Source: Prevotella sp. oral taxon 376 (GTDB lineage: Bacteria > Bacteroidota > Bacteroidia > Bacteroidales > Bacteroidaceae). Taken from it: DNA of 64,000 nucleotides. Below the pieces are notes generated by a model. The model saw only the letters and a program-made list of their open reading frames with translations, was not told the origin of the DNA and did not search any database. Location: positions 496,001-560,000 of the forward strand of contig NZ_PYXG01000001.1 in NCBI RefSeq assembly GCF_003043945.1. The letters are read 5' to 3'. Both the position numbers and the translations under genes were made by a program. Within the stretch, counting starts at the first letter, position 1. Each line of letters begins with the position of its first letter. Below are positions 45,615-56,600 of the stretch, one piece after another.

Positions 45615-45971
45615 ATGAAAGTGATAACAATGGAAAGTTCCGTCTTCCGGTCATTGACGGAACAGATAGCGGAGATTGCGGCACACGTCCGTGCCGTCTC
45701 CGGTGACAAGAGAGCGGCATCGCCCGACAGGTTGCTCACCACACGCGAGGCGGCGCACCTGCTTAACGTGAGTACCCGCACCCTCCAGCGTATGCGCAGC
45801 GAGCAACGCATCGGCTATGTCGTGCTTCGCGGCAAATGCCGCTACCGGCAGTCGGAAATCGACCGCCTGCTTGATGAGAGTACCGTCAACGAGGACGCGG
45901 CGACACCGCAGGAACTGAAACGCAACCACACGTTGCGCACGGGCGGCAACCCCAAAGGAAGGAGGACATAG
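45615..45971 (+). CDS. xis2c: Excision protein Xis2c-like
   Basis: The protein is 118 aa from the ATG at 45615; a longer frame from 45459 runs back through the operator region. After a helix (VFRSLTEQIAEIAAHV), the HTH is LLTTREAAHLLNVSTRTLQRMRSEQRIGYVVLRGKCRYRQSEIDRL. It is the first gene of the excision operon, three bases before xis2d. In CTnDOT Xis2c participates in regulating excision and transfer genes. Confidence 0.85.
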   Translation: MKVITMESSVFRSLTEQIAEIAAHVRAVSGDKRAASPDRLLTTREAAHLLNVSTRTLQRMRSEQRIGYVVLRGKCRYRQSEIDRLLDESTVNEDAATPQELKRNHTLRTGGNPKGRRT

Positions 45972-45974
45972 GTC

Positions 45975-46325
45975 ATGGAACTGCTCACACGAAACAACTT
46001 CGAAGGCTGGATGCAGAAGTTGATGGAACGGCTCGACCGTCAGGACGAACTGCTGCTGGCGATGAAGGCTGAGGGGAAACAGCCTACTATCACGGAAAGC
46101 ATCCGCCTTTTCGACAATCAGGACTTGTGCATGCTGCTTCAGATAAGCAAGCGCACCCTGCAACGCTACCGCAGTGTCGGCGCATTGCCCTACAAGACAC
46201 TGGGCAAGAAAACCTATTACAGCGAGGAGGACGTGCTGACATTCCTTTCCAACCATATCAAGGACTTCAAAAAGGAAGATATAGCCTTCTACAAGGCTCG
46301 TATCCATAATTTCTTTCATAAATAA
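45975..46325 (+). CDS. xis2d: Excision protein Xis2d-like
   Basis: The protein is 116 aa. The HTH is LCMLLQISKRTLQRYRSVGALPYKTLGKKTYYSEEDVLTFL. In CTnDOT Xis2d is needed with IntDOT and Exc for excision, and also activates mob and tra promoters. It lies three bases after xis2c. Confidence 0.85.
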   Translation: MELLTRNNFEGWMQKLMERLDRQDELLLAMKAEGKQPTITESIRLFDNQDLCMLLQISKRTLQRYRSVGALPYKTLGKKTYYSEEDVLTFLSNHIKDFKKEDIAFYKARIHNFFHK

Positions 46326-46345
46326 CCCATTAAAACATTTTTCAG

Positions 46346-47905
46346 ATGGCAAAGAAAAAAGACGAAAAGGACGTGCTGGTGGTCCGTGACGAGAAGACGG
46401 GCGAGATCAGCGTGGTTGCCGGGCTGAACGCGGACGGCACACCCAAGCGCACCCCCGCGAAAGCGGAAAACGCGCAGAGTTTCCTGCAATTCGACCGACA
46501 CGGCGACGTGCTGGACAACTTCTTCAAGAACTTCTTCCGGCAGTGCAAGGAACCCAGCCGCTTCGGTTTTTACCGCATCGCGGCAGACCAAGCCGAAAAT
46601 CTCTTGGAGGTGATGAAGCAACTGCTGAAAGACCCCGAAGCGAACAAGGAGCTGCTTGCCCCTCACAAGGTGGACACCTCCGACTACGAGAAAAAGGTGC
46701 AGGAAGAACTGGCAACCGAAAAACAAGAACCTCAAAAACAGGAAAACATGGAGCAACAAAAAGAACAACAGGAAGATCCCGAACAGACGCAGGGCAAACG
46801 GGGCTACCAGCCCATCGACGAGAGCAAAATCAACTGGCAGGAGCTGGAGGACAGATGGGGCGTGAAGCGTGACGACCTTGAAAAGTCCGGCGACCTTACG
46901 AAGATGCTCCACTACGGCAAGTCCGACTTGGTGAAGGTCAAGCCCACCTTCGGCGGCGAAGCATTCGAGCTGGACGCCCGCCTTTCCTTCAAGAAGGACG
47001 GCGAGGGAAACATCAGCCTCGTGCCGCACTTCATCCGCAAGGAGCAGAAACTGGATGAATACAAGGAACACAAATTCTCCGACGACGACCGGAAGAACCT
47101 GCGCGAGACGGGCAACCTCGGCAGGGTCGTGGACATCGTGGAGAAGGAAACGGGCGAGATTATCCCCTCCTACATCAGCATCGACCGCAAGACGAATGAG
47201 ATCACGGACATTCCGGCGAGCAAGGTACGCATCCCGGAGCGCATCGGCAAGACGGAAATCACCAAGCAGGAGCAGGATATGCTCCGCGCCGGACTGCCCG
47301 TGCGCGACAAGCTCATCGAGCGCAACGACGGCAGGAAGTTCGTCACCACTCTGCAAGTGAACGTGGAGCAGCGCGGCGTGGAGTTCGTGCCGGGAACCGG
47401 AAGGTCGCCCCGTACCGTACAGACGCAGGAAACCAAAGGCGACACGTCGAAAAGTCAGGCGCAAGGCGGGGAAAATGCCACACAGACCAAGAAGGAGCAA
47501 CGCCGCAACACGTGGACGAACGAGGACGGCAGCATCCGCCCCATCAGCAAATGGAGCGACGTGAACTTCACCGAACAGCAGAAAGCCGACTATGTGGCGG
47601 GCAAAGCCGTGAAACTGGAGAACGTGACCGACAAGCAGGGCTTCCATGCCACGATGTATATCAAGTTCAACCCGGAGAAGGGTCGCCCGTACCGCTACGA
47701 AACAAATCCCGACATCGGGCAGCAGGTCGCCCCGTCCAACGAGAGCCGCACGCAGGTGGCGGTGAACAACGAGGGCAAGACCAACGAGGCGACAAAGAAC
47801 CTGAAAGAGCCTTTGCAGAAAGGTCAGACCACTCCGAAGGACGCCCGCCAGCAACAGCAGCAGGACAAGCCGCAGAAGAAAACGGGCAAGGGCATGAAAG
47901 TATAG
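46346..47905 (+). CDS. CTnDOT Orf3, DUF3945/DUF4099 protein
   Basis: The protein is 519 aa. It is highly charged. The N-terminal part (AQSFLQFDRHGDVLDNFFKN) is DUF4099-like, and the middle (YISIDRKTNEITDIPASKVRIPERIG; GKTEITKQEQDMLRAGLPV) and LEEVTD-like repeats are DUF3945-like. A Gln/Lys-rich linker (EKQEPQKQENMEQQKEQQED) lies between. It is part of the excision operon, but in CTnDOT orf3 is not essential for excision. No enzyme motif is seen. Confidence 0.8.
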   Translation: MAKKKDEKDVLVVRDEKTGEISVVAGLNADGTPKRTPAKAENAQSFLQFDRHGDVLDNFFKNFFRQCKEPSRFGFYRIAADQAENLLEVMKQLLKDPEANKELLAPHKVDTSDYEKKVQEELATEKQEPQKQENMEQQKEQQEDPEQTQGKRGYQPIDESKINWQELEDRWGVKRDDLEKSGDLTKMLHYGKSDLVKVKPTFGGEAFELDARLSFKKDGEGNISLVPHFIRKEQKLDEYKEHKFSDDDRKNLRETGNLGRVVDIVEKETGEIIPSYISIDRKTNEITDIPASKVRIPERIGKTEITKQEQDMLRAGLPVRDKLIERNDGRKFVTTLQVNVEQRGVEFVPGTGRSPRTVQTQETKGDTSKSQAQGGENATQTKKEQRRNTWTNEDGSIRPISKWSDVNFTEQQKADYVAGKAVKLENVTDKQGFHATMYIKFNPEKGRPYRYETNPDIGQQVAPSNESRTQVAVNNEGKTNEATKNLKEPLQKGQTTPKDARQQQQQDKPQKKTGKGMKV

Positions 47906-47965
47906 ACCGATGTCCGCCACTGAATCCAAAATAAAATCCAAAGTATCAACAAAAAAGAAGAAGAC

Positions 47966-50056
47966 ATGAAGACAATCATTGCAGAAAAGCCCTCCGTGGC
48001 ACGTGAAATCGCCCGCATCGTGGGCGCGACAAAGAGAGAGGAAGGATATTTCGAGGGAGGCGGCTATGCCGTGACATGGGCATTCGGACACCTTGTCCAG
48101 CTCGCCATGCCCGATGGCTACGGCGTGCGCGGTTTCGTCCGTGACAACCTCCCGATTATCCCCGACACCTTCACGCTCGTCCCCCGTCAGGTCAGGACGG
48201 AGAAAGGCTACAAGCCCGATAGCGGCGTGGTGTCGCAGATAAAAACAATCAAAAGGCTGTTCGGCACCAGCGACCAAATCATCGTGGCAACCGATGCCGG
48301 ACGCGAGGGTGAACTTATCTTCCGCTACCTCTACCACTACACGGGCAGTACCACTCCTTTCGTGCGCCTGTGGATAAGCTCGCTCACCGACAAGGCTATC
48401 CGCGAGGGATTGCGCAACCTCGAAGACGGCGGCAAGTATGACAACCTATACCTCGCCGCCAAAGCGCGAAGCGAATCCGACTGGCTCGTGGGCATCAACG
48501 GCACGCAGGCTCTCTCCATCGCCGCCGGACACGGCACATACTCCGTGGGGCGGGTGCAGACACCAACGTTGGCTATGGTATGTGAACGCTACTGGGAGAA
48601 CCGCCGCTTCACGCCCGAAGCCTTCTGGCAACTCCATATCGCAACGGACGGTTGCGACGGCAAGGTCGTGAAATTCTCATCCTCTGAAAAATGGAAGTCG
48701 AAAGAACCGGCAACGGAGCTATATAATAAGGTAAAGGCGGCAGGCTTCGCAACGGTAACGAAAGCCGAGCGCAAGGAGAAAACGGAGGATACCCCGTTGC
48801 TGTACGACCTGACCACGCTTCAGAAAGAAGCCAACGCCAAGCACGGCTTCACGGCGGAGCAGACGCTTGAAATCGCGCAGAAGCTCTACGAGAAGAAGCT
48901 GATAACCTATCCGAGAACGGGTAGCCGCTACATCCCCGAAGACGTGTTTGCCGAAATTCCCAAACTGCTCGCTTTCATCGGCACACAGCACGAATGGAAA
49001 GACAAGGTGCGGGCAAAAGCCATCCCGACACGCCGCAGCGTAGACGGCGGCAAGGTGACAGACCACCATGCCCTACTCGTCACGGGTGAGAAACCGCTCT
49101 TCCTCTCCAAAGAGGACAATACCATCTATCAGATGATTGCCGGGCGCATGGTCGAGGCATTCTCTGAAAAATGCGTCAAGGACGTGACCGCTGTCATGGC
49201 GGAATGTGCCGGAGTGGAGTTTACCGTGAAAGGCAGCGTCATCAGGCAAGCCGGATGGCGTGCTGTCTATGGCGAGGAAAACAAGGAGGAAACCACCATT
49301 CCCGGCTGGCAGGAAGGCGACACGCTGACACTGAAAGCCTCTTCCATCACAGAAGGGAAGACCAAGCCCAAGCCGCTACATACCGAAGCCACCCTGCTGT
49401 CCGCAATGGAAACGGCGGGCAAGGAAATCGAGGATGACGCACTGCGGCAGGCGATGAAGGACTGCGGCATCGGTACTCCCGCCACACGCGCCTCCATCAT
49501 CGAAACGCTCTTCAAGCGCGGTTACATGGAACGCTGCAAGAAATTGCTTGTCCCCACCGAAAAGGGGCTTGCACTCAATTCCGTGGTGAAGACGATGCGC
49601 ATCGCCGATGTCGCCATGACAGGCGAATGGGAGAAGGAACTGGCACGCATCGAGCGTGGGGAGCTGTCCGCCGATACCTTCCGCAAAAAGATAGAGGCGT
49701 ACACGCGGGAGATTACCTCCGAACTGCTCTCATGCGACAAACTCTTCGGCAGCCGCGATTCCGGTTGCGCGTGTCCCAAGTGCGGCACGGGCAGGATGCG
49801 GTTCTACGGCAAGGTGGTACGCTGCGACAACACGGAGTGCGGGCTTCCCGTGTTCCGGCTGAAAGCGGGACGCACCCTGTCCGACGATGAAATCAAAGAC
49901 CTGCTCACCGAAGGGCATACCCAGCTGCTCAAAGGCTTCAAGAGCAAACAGGGCAAGAGCTTCGATGCCGTCGTCGCCTTTGACGGGGAATATAACACGA
50001 CGTTCGTGTTCCCGGAGGCTAAAAAGGGCAAGAAATTTTCAGGACGGAAGAAATAG
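47966..50056 (+). CDS. exc: Exc, type IA topoisomerase (TopB-like)
   Basis: The protein is 696 aa, close to CTnDOT Exc. The Toprim domain has IIAEKPSVAREIARIVG (Glu) and the DxD-type ATDAGREGELIFRYL (about 112-126). The catalytic Tyr lies in TYPRTGSRYIPEDVF (about 312-326). Near the C-terminus a Cys4 zinc finger, CACPKCGTGR and CDNTEC, is followed by a short domain. In CTnDOT Exc has topoisomerase activity in vitro, and excision does not require the catalytic Tyr. It is the last gene of the excision operon. Confidence 0.95.
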   Translation: MKTIIAEKPSVAREIARIVGATKREEGYFEGGGYAVTWAFGHLVQLAMPDGYGVRGFVRDNLPIIPDTFTLVPRQVRTEKGYKPDSGVVSQIKTIKRLFGTSDQIIVATDAGREGELIFRYLYHYTGSTTPFVRLWISSLTDKAIREGLRNLEDGGKYDNLYLAAKARSESDWLVGINGTQALSIAAGHGTYSVGRVQTPTLAMVCERYWENRRFTPEAFWQLHIATDGCDGKVVKFSSSEKWKSKEPATELYNKVKAAGFATVTKAERKEKTEDTPLLYDLTTLQKEANAKHGFTAEQTLEIAQKLYEKKLITYPRTGSRYIPEDVFAEIPKLLAFIGTQHEWKDKVRAKAIPTRRSVDGGKVTDHHALLVTGEKPLFLSKEDNTIYQMIAGRMVEAFSEKCVKDVTAVMAECAGVEFTVKGSVIRQAGWRAVYGEENKEETTIPGWQEGDTLTLKASSITEGKTKPKPLHTEATLLSAMETAGKEIEDDALRQAMKDCGIGTPATRASIIETLFKRGYMERCKKLLVPTEKGLALNSVVKTMRIADVAMTGEWEKELARIERGELSADTFRKKIEAYTREITSELLSCDKLFGSRDSGCACPKCGTGRMRFYGKVVRCDNTECGLPVFRLKAGRTLSDDEIKDLLTEGHTQLLKGFKSKQGKSFDAVVAFDGEYNTTFVFPEAKKGKKFSGRKK

Positions 50057-50059
50057 TAT

Positions 50060-50067
50060 TAACTTTG
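50060..50067 (+). promoter_or_regulatory. -7 box of the RteR small RNA
   Basis: TAACTTTG, a perfect -7 box, four bases after the exc stop, with TTTC near -33 at a 19-bp spacing. The predicted start is near 50074. Confidence 0.65.
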
Positions 50068-50073
50068 CCACTT

Positions 50074-50165
50074 GTTCAGAGTAATGAATTGTTCTTCGAT
50101 ACCGGATTACACTCATACTTTGGATTTAGTGGCGGCACTCGGAGGGATACCGAGTGCCTTTTTCT
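50074..50165 (+). ncRNA. rteR: RteR small RNA (by position and size)
   Basis: In CTnDOT a small RNA of about 90 nt, RteR, is made just downstream of exc and inhibits transfer by reducing tra operon transcripts. Here a promoter at 50060-50067 and an intrinsic terminator at 50134-50165 define a transcript of about 92 nt with no long ORF. Identity is inferred from locus and size. Confidence 0.75.
50134..50165 (+). terminator. RteR terminator
   Basis: The arms GGCACTCGG (50134-50142) and CCGAGTGCC (50150-50158) with a 7-nt loop, then TTTTTCTTCCTTTTTT. It lies 55 bp before the DUF1896 start. Confidence 0.9.
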
Positions 50166-50220
50166 TCCTTTTTTCCAACCGATTATCCCGTTAAATATCA
50201 ATCCACTAAACTCCAAAGTA

Positions 50221-50673
50221 ATGAACAACAAGAAGAACAACGAAGGGCAGTCCGACTTTTCCTATTACGGTCTGTACCTGATGGACTACCTCCGCACGAA
50301 CAAGTTTGAACAGGCTACCGACACCGCTTTCATACGGGAACGCGCCGATCGTGCCGCCGAAACGTATGAAAAGGCGCGGATTGAAGGCTATCCCACCGAC
50401 GGTGCGCAGGAACTGGCGATGGAAACACTGCTGCGCGGGTTGCACTATTCCCGGTACGCCATGCTCCACGAAGTCGTGGAGAACGAGTTTGCCAACGAAG
50501 TGCCGGAAGAGAAACAAGAAGCCTTTATCCATAAACTCCTGCCGCTTGTCGGCAACGTGTTCTCCGTCTATGACCTTTCGGACGACAACTTCGCCCTGTC
50601 TTCCGATTACGACCTGCTCTATACGGAGCTGACGGGGGCAACCGTCCTTTACATCGGGGAATATGGCGTTTAA
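50221..50673 (+). CDS. DUF1896 family protein
   Basis: The protein is 150 aa from the Met at 50221 ([20 protein letters not shown]); an upstream frame starts within RteR and was rejected. The pattern [38 protein letters not shown] matches DUF1896, common in CTnDOT-like elements. Its last 11 bases overlap the methylase/helicase start, so the two are coupled. The function is unknown. Confidence 0.8.
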   Translation: MNNKKNNEGQSDFSYYGLYLMDYLRTNKFEQATDTAFIRERADRAAETYEKARIEGYPTDGAQELAMETLLRGLHYSRYAMLHEVVENEFANEVPEEKQEAFIHKLLPLVGNVFSVYDLSDDNFALSSDYDLLYTELTGATVLYIGEYGV

Positions 50674-53600
50674 CCGCAAACAGAAACTACGGGACAACAT
50701 CGAGGCGATACGGACGGCATTCATCCTTGACAGGGAACAGAGAGCGGCGACAACCGAAGAGCGTGCCATACTTCAAAGGTACTGCGGTTTCGGCGGTCTG
50801 AAATGTATCCTGAACCCTGCCAAGGAACTGACGGATGCCGTCCGGTGGGCGAAATCCGACCTCGAACTGTTCGCCCCGACGGTGGAGTTGCACAGGCTCA
50901 TCCGTGAGAACAGCAAGGACGAAACGGAATACAAGCGGTTTGTGGATTCGCTGAAAGCATCCGTGCTGACCGCTTTCTACACCCCAAAAGAGATAACTGA
51001 CACCCTCGCGGACATGCTGGCGGATTACAGCGTCCGCCCCGCCCGTATGCTCGAACCGTCGGCAGGTGTAGGCGTGTTCGTGGATTCCGTGCTGCGGCAC
51101 AGCCCCGATGCGGATGTGATGGCTTTCGAGAAGGATCTGCTCACGGGGACAATCCTGCGGCATCTATATCCAGACCATAAAATGCGCACCTGCGGTTTTG
51201 AGAAAATTGAAAAGCCTTTCAACAATTATTTCGACTTGGCGGTATCTAACATCCCGTTCGGTGACATCGCCGTGTTCGACGCGGAGTTTCAGCGTAGCGA
51301 TTCCTTCGGCAGACGCTCCGCCCAGAACGCCATACACAACTATTTTTTCCTCAAAGGGCTTGATACCGTGCGTGACGGCGGTATCGTGGCGTTTATCACC
51401 TCGCAGGGGGTATTGAACAGCACCAAGACCTCCGTGCGTAACGAACTTTTCCGGCAGGCTAATCTGGTATCCGCGGTACGCCTGCCCAACAACCTGTTCA
51501 CGGACAACGCGGGCACGGAGGTGGGCAGCGACCTGATTGTCCTGCAAAAGCACCTGAACAAGAAGGAAATGTCGCAGGACGAACGGCTGATGACCGTGAT
51601 ACAGACGGATACGAAAACCGACCTGACGGACAACGCCTATTTCATCCACCACCCGGAACGCATCGTGCATACGACGGCGAAACTTGACACCGACCCCTAC
51701 GGGAAACCCGCTATGGTCTATCTGCACGAGGGCAAGACCGCAGGCATATCCGGGGACTTGCGCCGTATGCTTGACGAGGATTTCCATTACAGGCTCGCCA
51801 TGCGTCTGTATTCGGGAACAATCCGGCAGTCGGGAACGGAAGAAAAAGTTACCGTTCAAAAGGAGGTAGAGCGTCCTGCTATAAAATTGGAAACGGTATC
51901 TTCGGCGCAGACGGTGGAAACTCCGACAGAAAAACCGCAACCCGTTGAGGAAAAACCGGAGATAGAGCCACGTCCGAAATATTCTGACGGTGTGCAGCTA
52001 TCCTTGCTCGACCTCTGGGGGATGACGGAAGAAGTCAGTCAACAACCGAAAACCGCCAAAAAGAAAAAGGCGGCGAAAAAGGAAAGCCCGACAAGGCGCA
52101 TTCCGTCCAAGCCGCAGACCACACAGAATGTTACGGAAAACAAGGAGGCGAAAACGGACAATGCCGCCAAGCCTGCCGACCCTGACGACATCTATGCCAC
52201 GTTGGACTGGGATACCAATCCTCCCATCAACGGCTTCTATGAAATGATGATGGGTTTGACGCCGGAACGCAGGAAGGAACTTCGGGAGCTGGCAAGACAG
52301 CATAACGAGAAACAAGTGGCGGCGGAAAAGACGGAAGTGAAAGCTGTGCCGGAAACTTCCCGAGAGCAACCACGACAGGAGGAAACACAGCCGAAAGTTG
52401 CCGCCACGCCTGCTGCTACCGATGCTCAAGTGGAAGCGGTGGCGACTTCACTTTTCCCCGACATCGAAGCGGAAAAGCCGAAGGAGGAAGTCGTGGACCT
52501 TTCTCCGCGTGCCTACCACCGCACGCCGGAGATGCACCTGCGCGAAGGCTCGCTGGTGGCTGACAGGGCGCGCCGCAACATCGGCTATCTGAAGGACATC
52601 ACGCCTTACGGGGCCACATTCCAGCCGCTCGACCTGAAAGGCTACCAGAAGGAGAAGGCGTTACAGTATGTTTTACTCCGTGACGCCTACGAGCGGCTGT
52701 ACCGCTATGAATCGAACCTACACGAAGCAAATGTCCAGTGGCGTGAGCATCTGAACACCTGTTACGATGAGTTCGTCATGCGTTACGGCAACCTCAACGC
52801 CAAGCAGAACGTGAAGCTGGTGATGATGGACGCGGGAGGGCGTGACATCCTTTCGCTGGAACGGGCGGAGAACGGGAAGTTTGTCAAGGCGGACATCTTC
52901 GATCGTCCTGTTTCCTTCTCCGTGGAGAGCCATGCCAACGTAGGCTCTCCCGAAGAAGCCTTGTCCGCGTCGCTCAACAAATATGGCACGGTCAATCTCG
53001 ACTATATGCGGGAGATAACCGACAGCACGGCGGAGGAGTTGCTCACAGCCCTGCAAGAACGTATCTATTACAATCCGCTCGTAACCGGTTACGAGATTAA
53101 GGACCGCTTTATTGCCGGAAACGTGATAGAGAAGGCGGAACGCATAGAGGCTTGGATGGGCGAAAACCCCGAAAGTGAACGTATGCCGGAGGTGAAGCAG
53201 GCGTTGGAGGCTCTGAAAGAAGCCGAACCGCCGCGCATCGCCTTCGAGGATCTGGACTTCAATTTCGGGGAACGCTGGATTCCGACGGGTGTCTATGCCG
53301 CCTACATGAGCCGGCTGTTTGACACAGAGGTGAAAATCGCCTACTCCGCCAGCATGGACGAGTTTTCGGTGGCGTGCGGCTACCGCACCATGAAAATCAC
53401 GGACGAGTTTCTGGTGAAGGGGTATTACCGGAACTATGACGGTATGCACCTTCTGAAACACGCCCTGCACAACACCTGCCCCGACATGATGAAGTCCATC
53501 GGCAAGGACGAGCATGGCAACGACATCAAGGTGCGCGACAGCGAGGGAATACAGCTCGCCAACGCCAAGATTGACGAGATACGAAACGGATTCTCCGAAT

Positions 53601-56600
53601 GGCTCGAAGAGCAGTCGCCACAGTTCAAGGAGCGGCTGACGACGATGTATAACCGCAAGTTCAACTGTTTCGTGCGCCCGAAGTATGACGGCTCGCACCA
53701 GACTTTCCCCGACCTCAATCTGAAAGGCTTGGCAAGCCGGGGCATCAGGAGCGTCTATCCCTCGCAGATGGATTGTGTCTGGATGCTGAAACAGAACGGC
53801 GGCGGAATTTGTGACCATGAGGTGGGAACCGGCAAGACGCTGATTATGTGTATCGCCGCACATGAAATGAAGCGTCTGAATCTGGCGCACAAGCCGATGA
53901 TTATCGGGCTGAAAGCCAATGTCGCGGAGATTGCCGCCACCTATCAGGCGGCATATCCCAACGCACGTATTCTGTACGCTTCGGAAAAGGACTTTTCGAC
54001 CGCCAACCGCGTGCGTTTCTTCAACAATATCAAGAACAACGACTACGATTGTGTCATCATGTCGCACGACCAGTTCGGCAAGATACCGCAGTCGCCGGAG
54101 TTGCAGCAGCGCATCCTGCAAGCGGAGCTTGACACGGTGGAGGAAAACCTCGAAGTGCTGCGCCAGCAGGGAAAGAACGTGTCGCGGGCGATGCTGAAAG
54201 GATTGGAGAAGCGCAAGCACAACCTTGAAGCGAAGCTGGAGAAGGTGGAACACGCCATAAAGTCACGCACGGACGACGTGGTGGATTTCAAGCAGATGGG
54301 CATCGACCACATCTTCATAGATGAGAGCCACCAGTTCAAAAATCTGACTTTCAATACACGACACGACCGTGTGGCGGGGCTGGGAAACAGCGAGGGAAGC
54401 CAGAAGGCGTTGAACATGCTCTTTGCCATACGCACCATACAGGAGCGCACGGGCAAAGATTTGGGAGCTACGTTCCTCTCCGGCACGACCATCAGCAACT
54501 CGCTGACTGAATTGTATCTGCTGTTCAAGTACCTGCGCCCGAAGGAGCTGGAACGGCAGGATATCCGGTGTTTCGACGCTTGGGCGGCGATATTCGCCAA
54601 GAAGACGACGGATTTTGAGTTCAACGTGACGAACAACGTGGTGCAGAAGGAGCGTTTCCGATACTTCATCAAAGTGCCGGAGCTTGCCGCCTTCTATAAT
54701 GAGATTACGGACTACCGAACGGCGGAGGATGTGGGCGTTGACCGCCCCGCCAAGAACGAGATACTGCACCACATACCGCCCACGCCGGAGCAGGAGGACT
54801 TCATTCAGAAGCTGATGCAGTTCGCCAAGACGGGCGATGCCACCCTGTTGGGCAGGCTGCCGCTTTCGGAAACGGAAGAAAAGGCGAAGATGCTTATCGC
54901 CACGGACTATGCCCGGAAAATGGCACTCGACATGCGCATGATAGACCCGAATTATGAAGACCATCCCGACAACAAGGCGAGCCACTGTGCCAAGATGATC
55001 GCGGAATATTACCAAAAATACGACGCGCAAAAGGGAACGCAGTTCGTTTTCTCGGACTTGGGGACATATCAGCCGGGCGATGGGTGGAACGTCTATTCGG
55101 AAATCAAGCGCAAGCTGACGGAGGACTACGGCATACCGCCAAGCGAGGTGCGCTTCATTCAGGAGTGCAAGACCGACAAGGCGCGGAAGGCGGTGATAGA
55201 CGCCATGAATGCCGGAACGGTGCGTGTGCTGTTCGGCTCCACCTCCATGCTCGGAACGGGTGTGAATGCGCAGAAAAGGTGTGTGGCAATCCATCATTTG
55301 GACACACCGTGGGTGCGACATGAAGTCGCATAGATAATTGTTAGAATGATACTTACGAGTATCAGCTTTAACCCGCTGTTCCGTCAGCGGTAGCCTACCG
55401 ACCAATGCACCTTAATGTTGTATTAAGCGGTTGGGACAAAGTACACTTTCCGAAAGGACAAGACAGAACCGTGAGGGAAAGTCAAGTGCGGTTAGTATCA
55501 TACCGCAGAGTGGCGAGGCTGGATAGTATGGTTAGCGTAAGCGAACTGTTAGTAAACTTCGTAATGTCGTAAATGAGTGTAAGATACTGGTACACTCTTC
55601 CCAAAAGGGAAGCGGTCAGTTAATCCTCTCCATGGTAGGATTACACGGATATAAGCACCGCCGGAGGATGAGACAGAACCTAACCTATCCGTTAGTTATC
55701 TATGTGGAACATGGTAAGCCTGTATATCTCCTGTCATGTCAAAGTGGCAGGTAAGCTGACAGCAATGGAAGCTGAACGGTGTGCAGGTATAAGATAACAG
55801 AAAAAGCGAATGCCGTTCTGTAATGGAACGGATACGGATTGAGCCGACATCACGAGTTGATTTGGGCGACATCACCCGACACGAAAGTGGGCAGACTTCT
55901 GTGACAATATTCGGGAGGCAAGATACCCGACTGTTGTCTAATGGTAATTCTTTACAATTAACTTTTAGAACTTTCAAAAGAAGGAATGCAAATGAACGAA
56001 AACAAAACATCGTGTGCACCTGCTGACAATCAGCTGACACTTTGGGACAGCATAGACTGGACCAAGGCAGAGTTGGCTGTCAGAAAGCTACAAGCACGTA
56101 TTGTAAAGGCTCAAAAGGACGGCAGACACAATAAGGTGAAAGCCTTACAGTGGACGCTGACCCACTCTTTTTACGCAAAAGCCTTAGCCGTAAAGAGAGT
56201 AACTTCTAACGGAGGTGGCAACACCCCTGGGGTTGACATGGAGACATGGGATAAACCCGAAACAAAAATGCAAGCAATAAACGACCTCAGACGCAGAGGC
56301 TATCAGCCGAAGCCCCTGAGAAGAGTTCACATCAAAAAGAGCAATGGCAAACTGCGCCCATTGGGAATACCGACAATGAAAGACAGAGCCATGCAAGCAC
56401 TCTACCTCATGGCATTGGAACCAGTGTCCGAAACTACAGCCGATACTCGTTCATACGGGTTCCGCAAGGAACGCCGCTGTATGGACGCTGTAATGCAATG
56501 CCATAATATTCTCCGAAAAGGCTATTCTCCCGAATGGATTTTGGAGGGTGACATCAAAGGATGCTTCGACCATATCAGCCACGAATGGCTACTCGCCAAC

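Noticed and set aside
46316..48337. Long minus-strand ORF (673 codons) opposite orf3 and exc
   Set aside because: It is opposite two genes with clear family features; its Leu/His-rich composition is the usual antisense artefact in a GC-rich region.
52718..54253. Minus-strand ORFs opposite the methylase/helicase gene
   Set aside because: Antisense shadows; the plus strand has methylase and helicase motifs and continuous coding.
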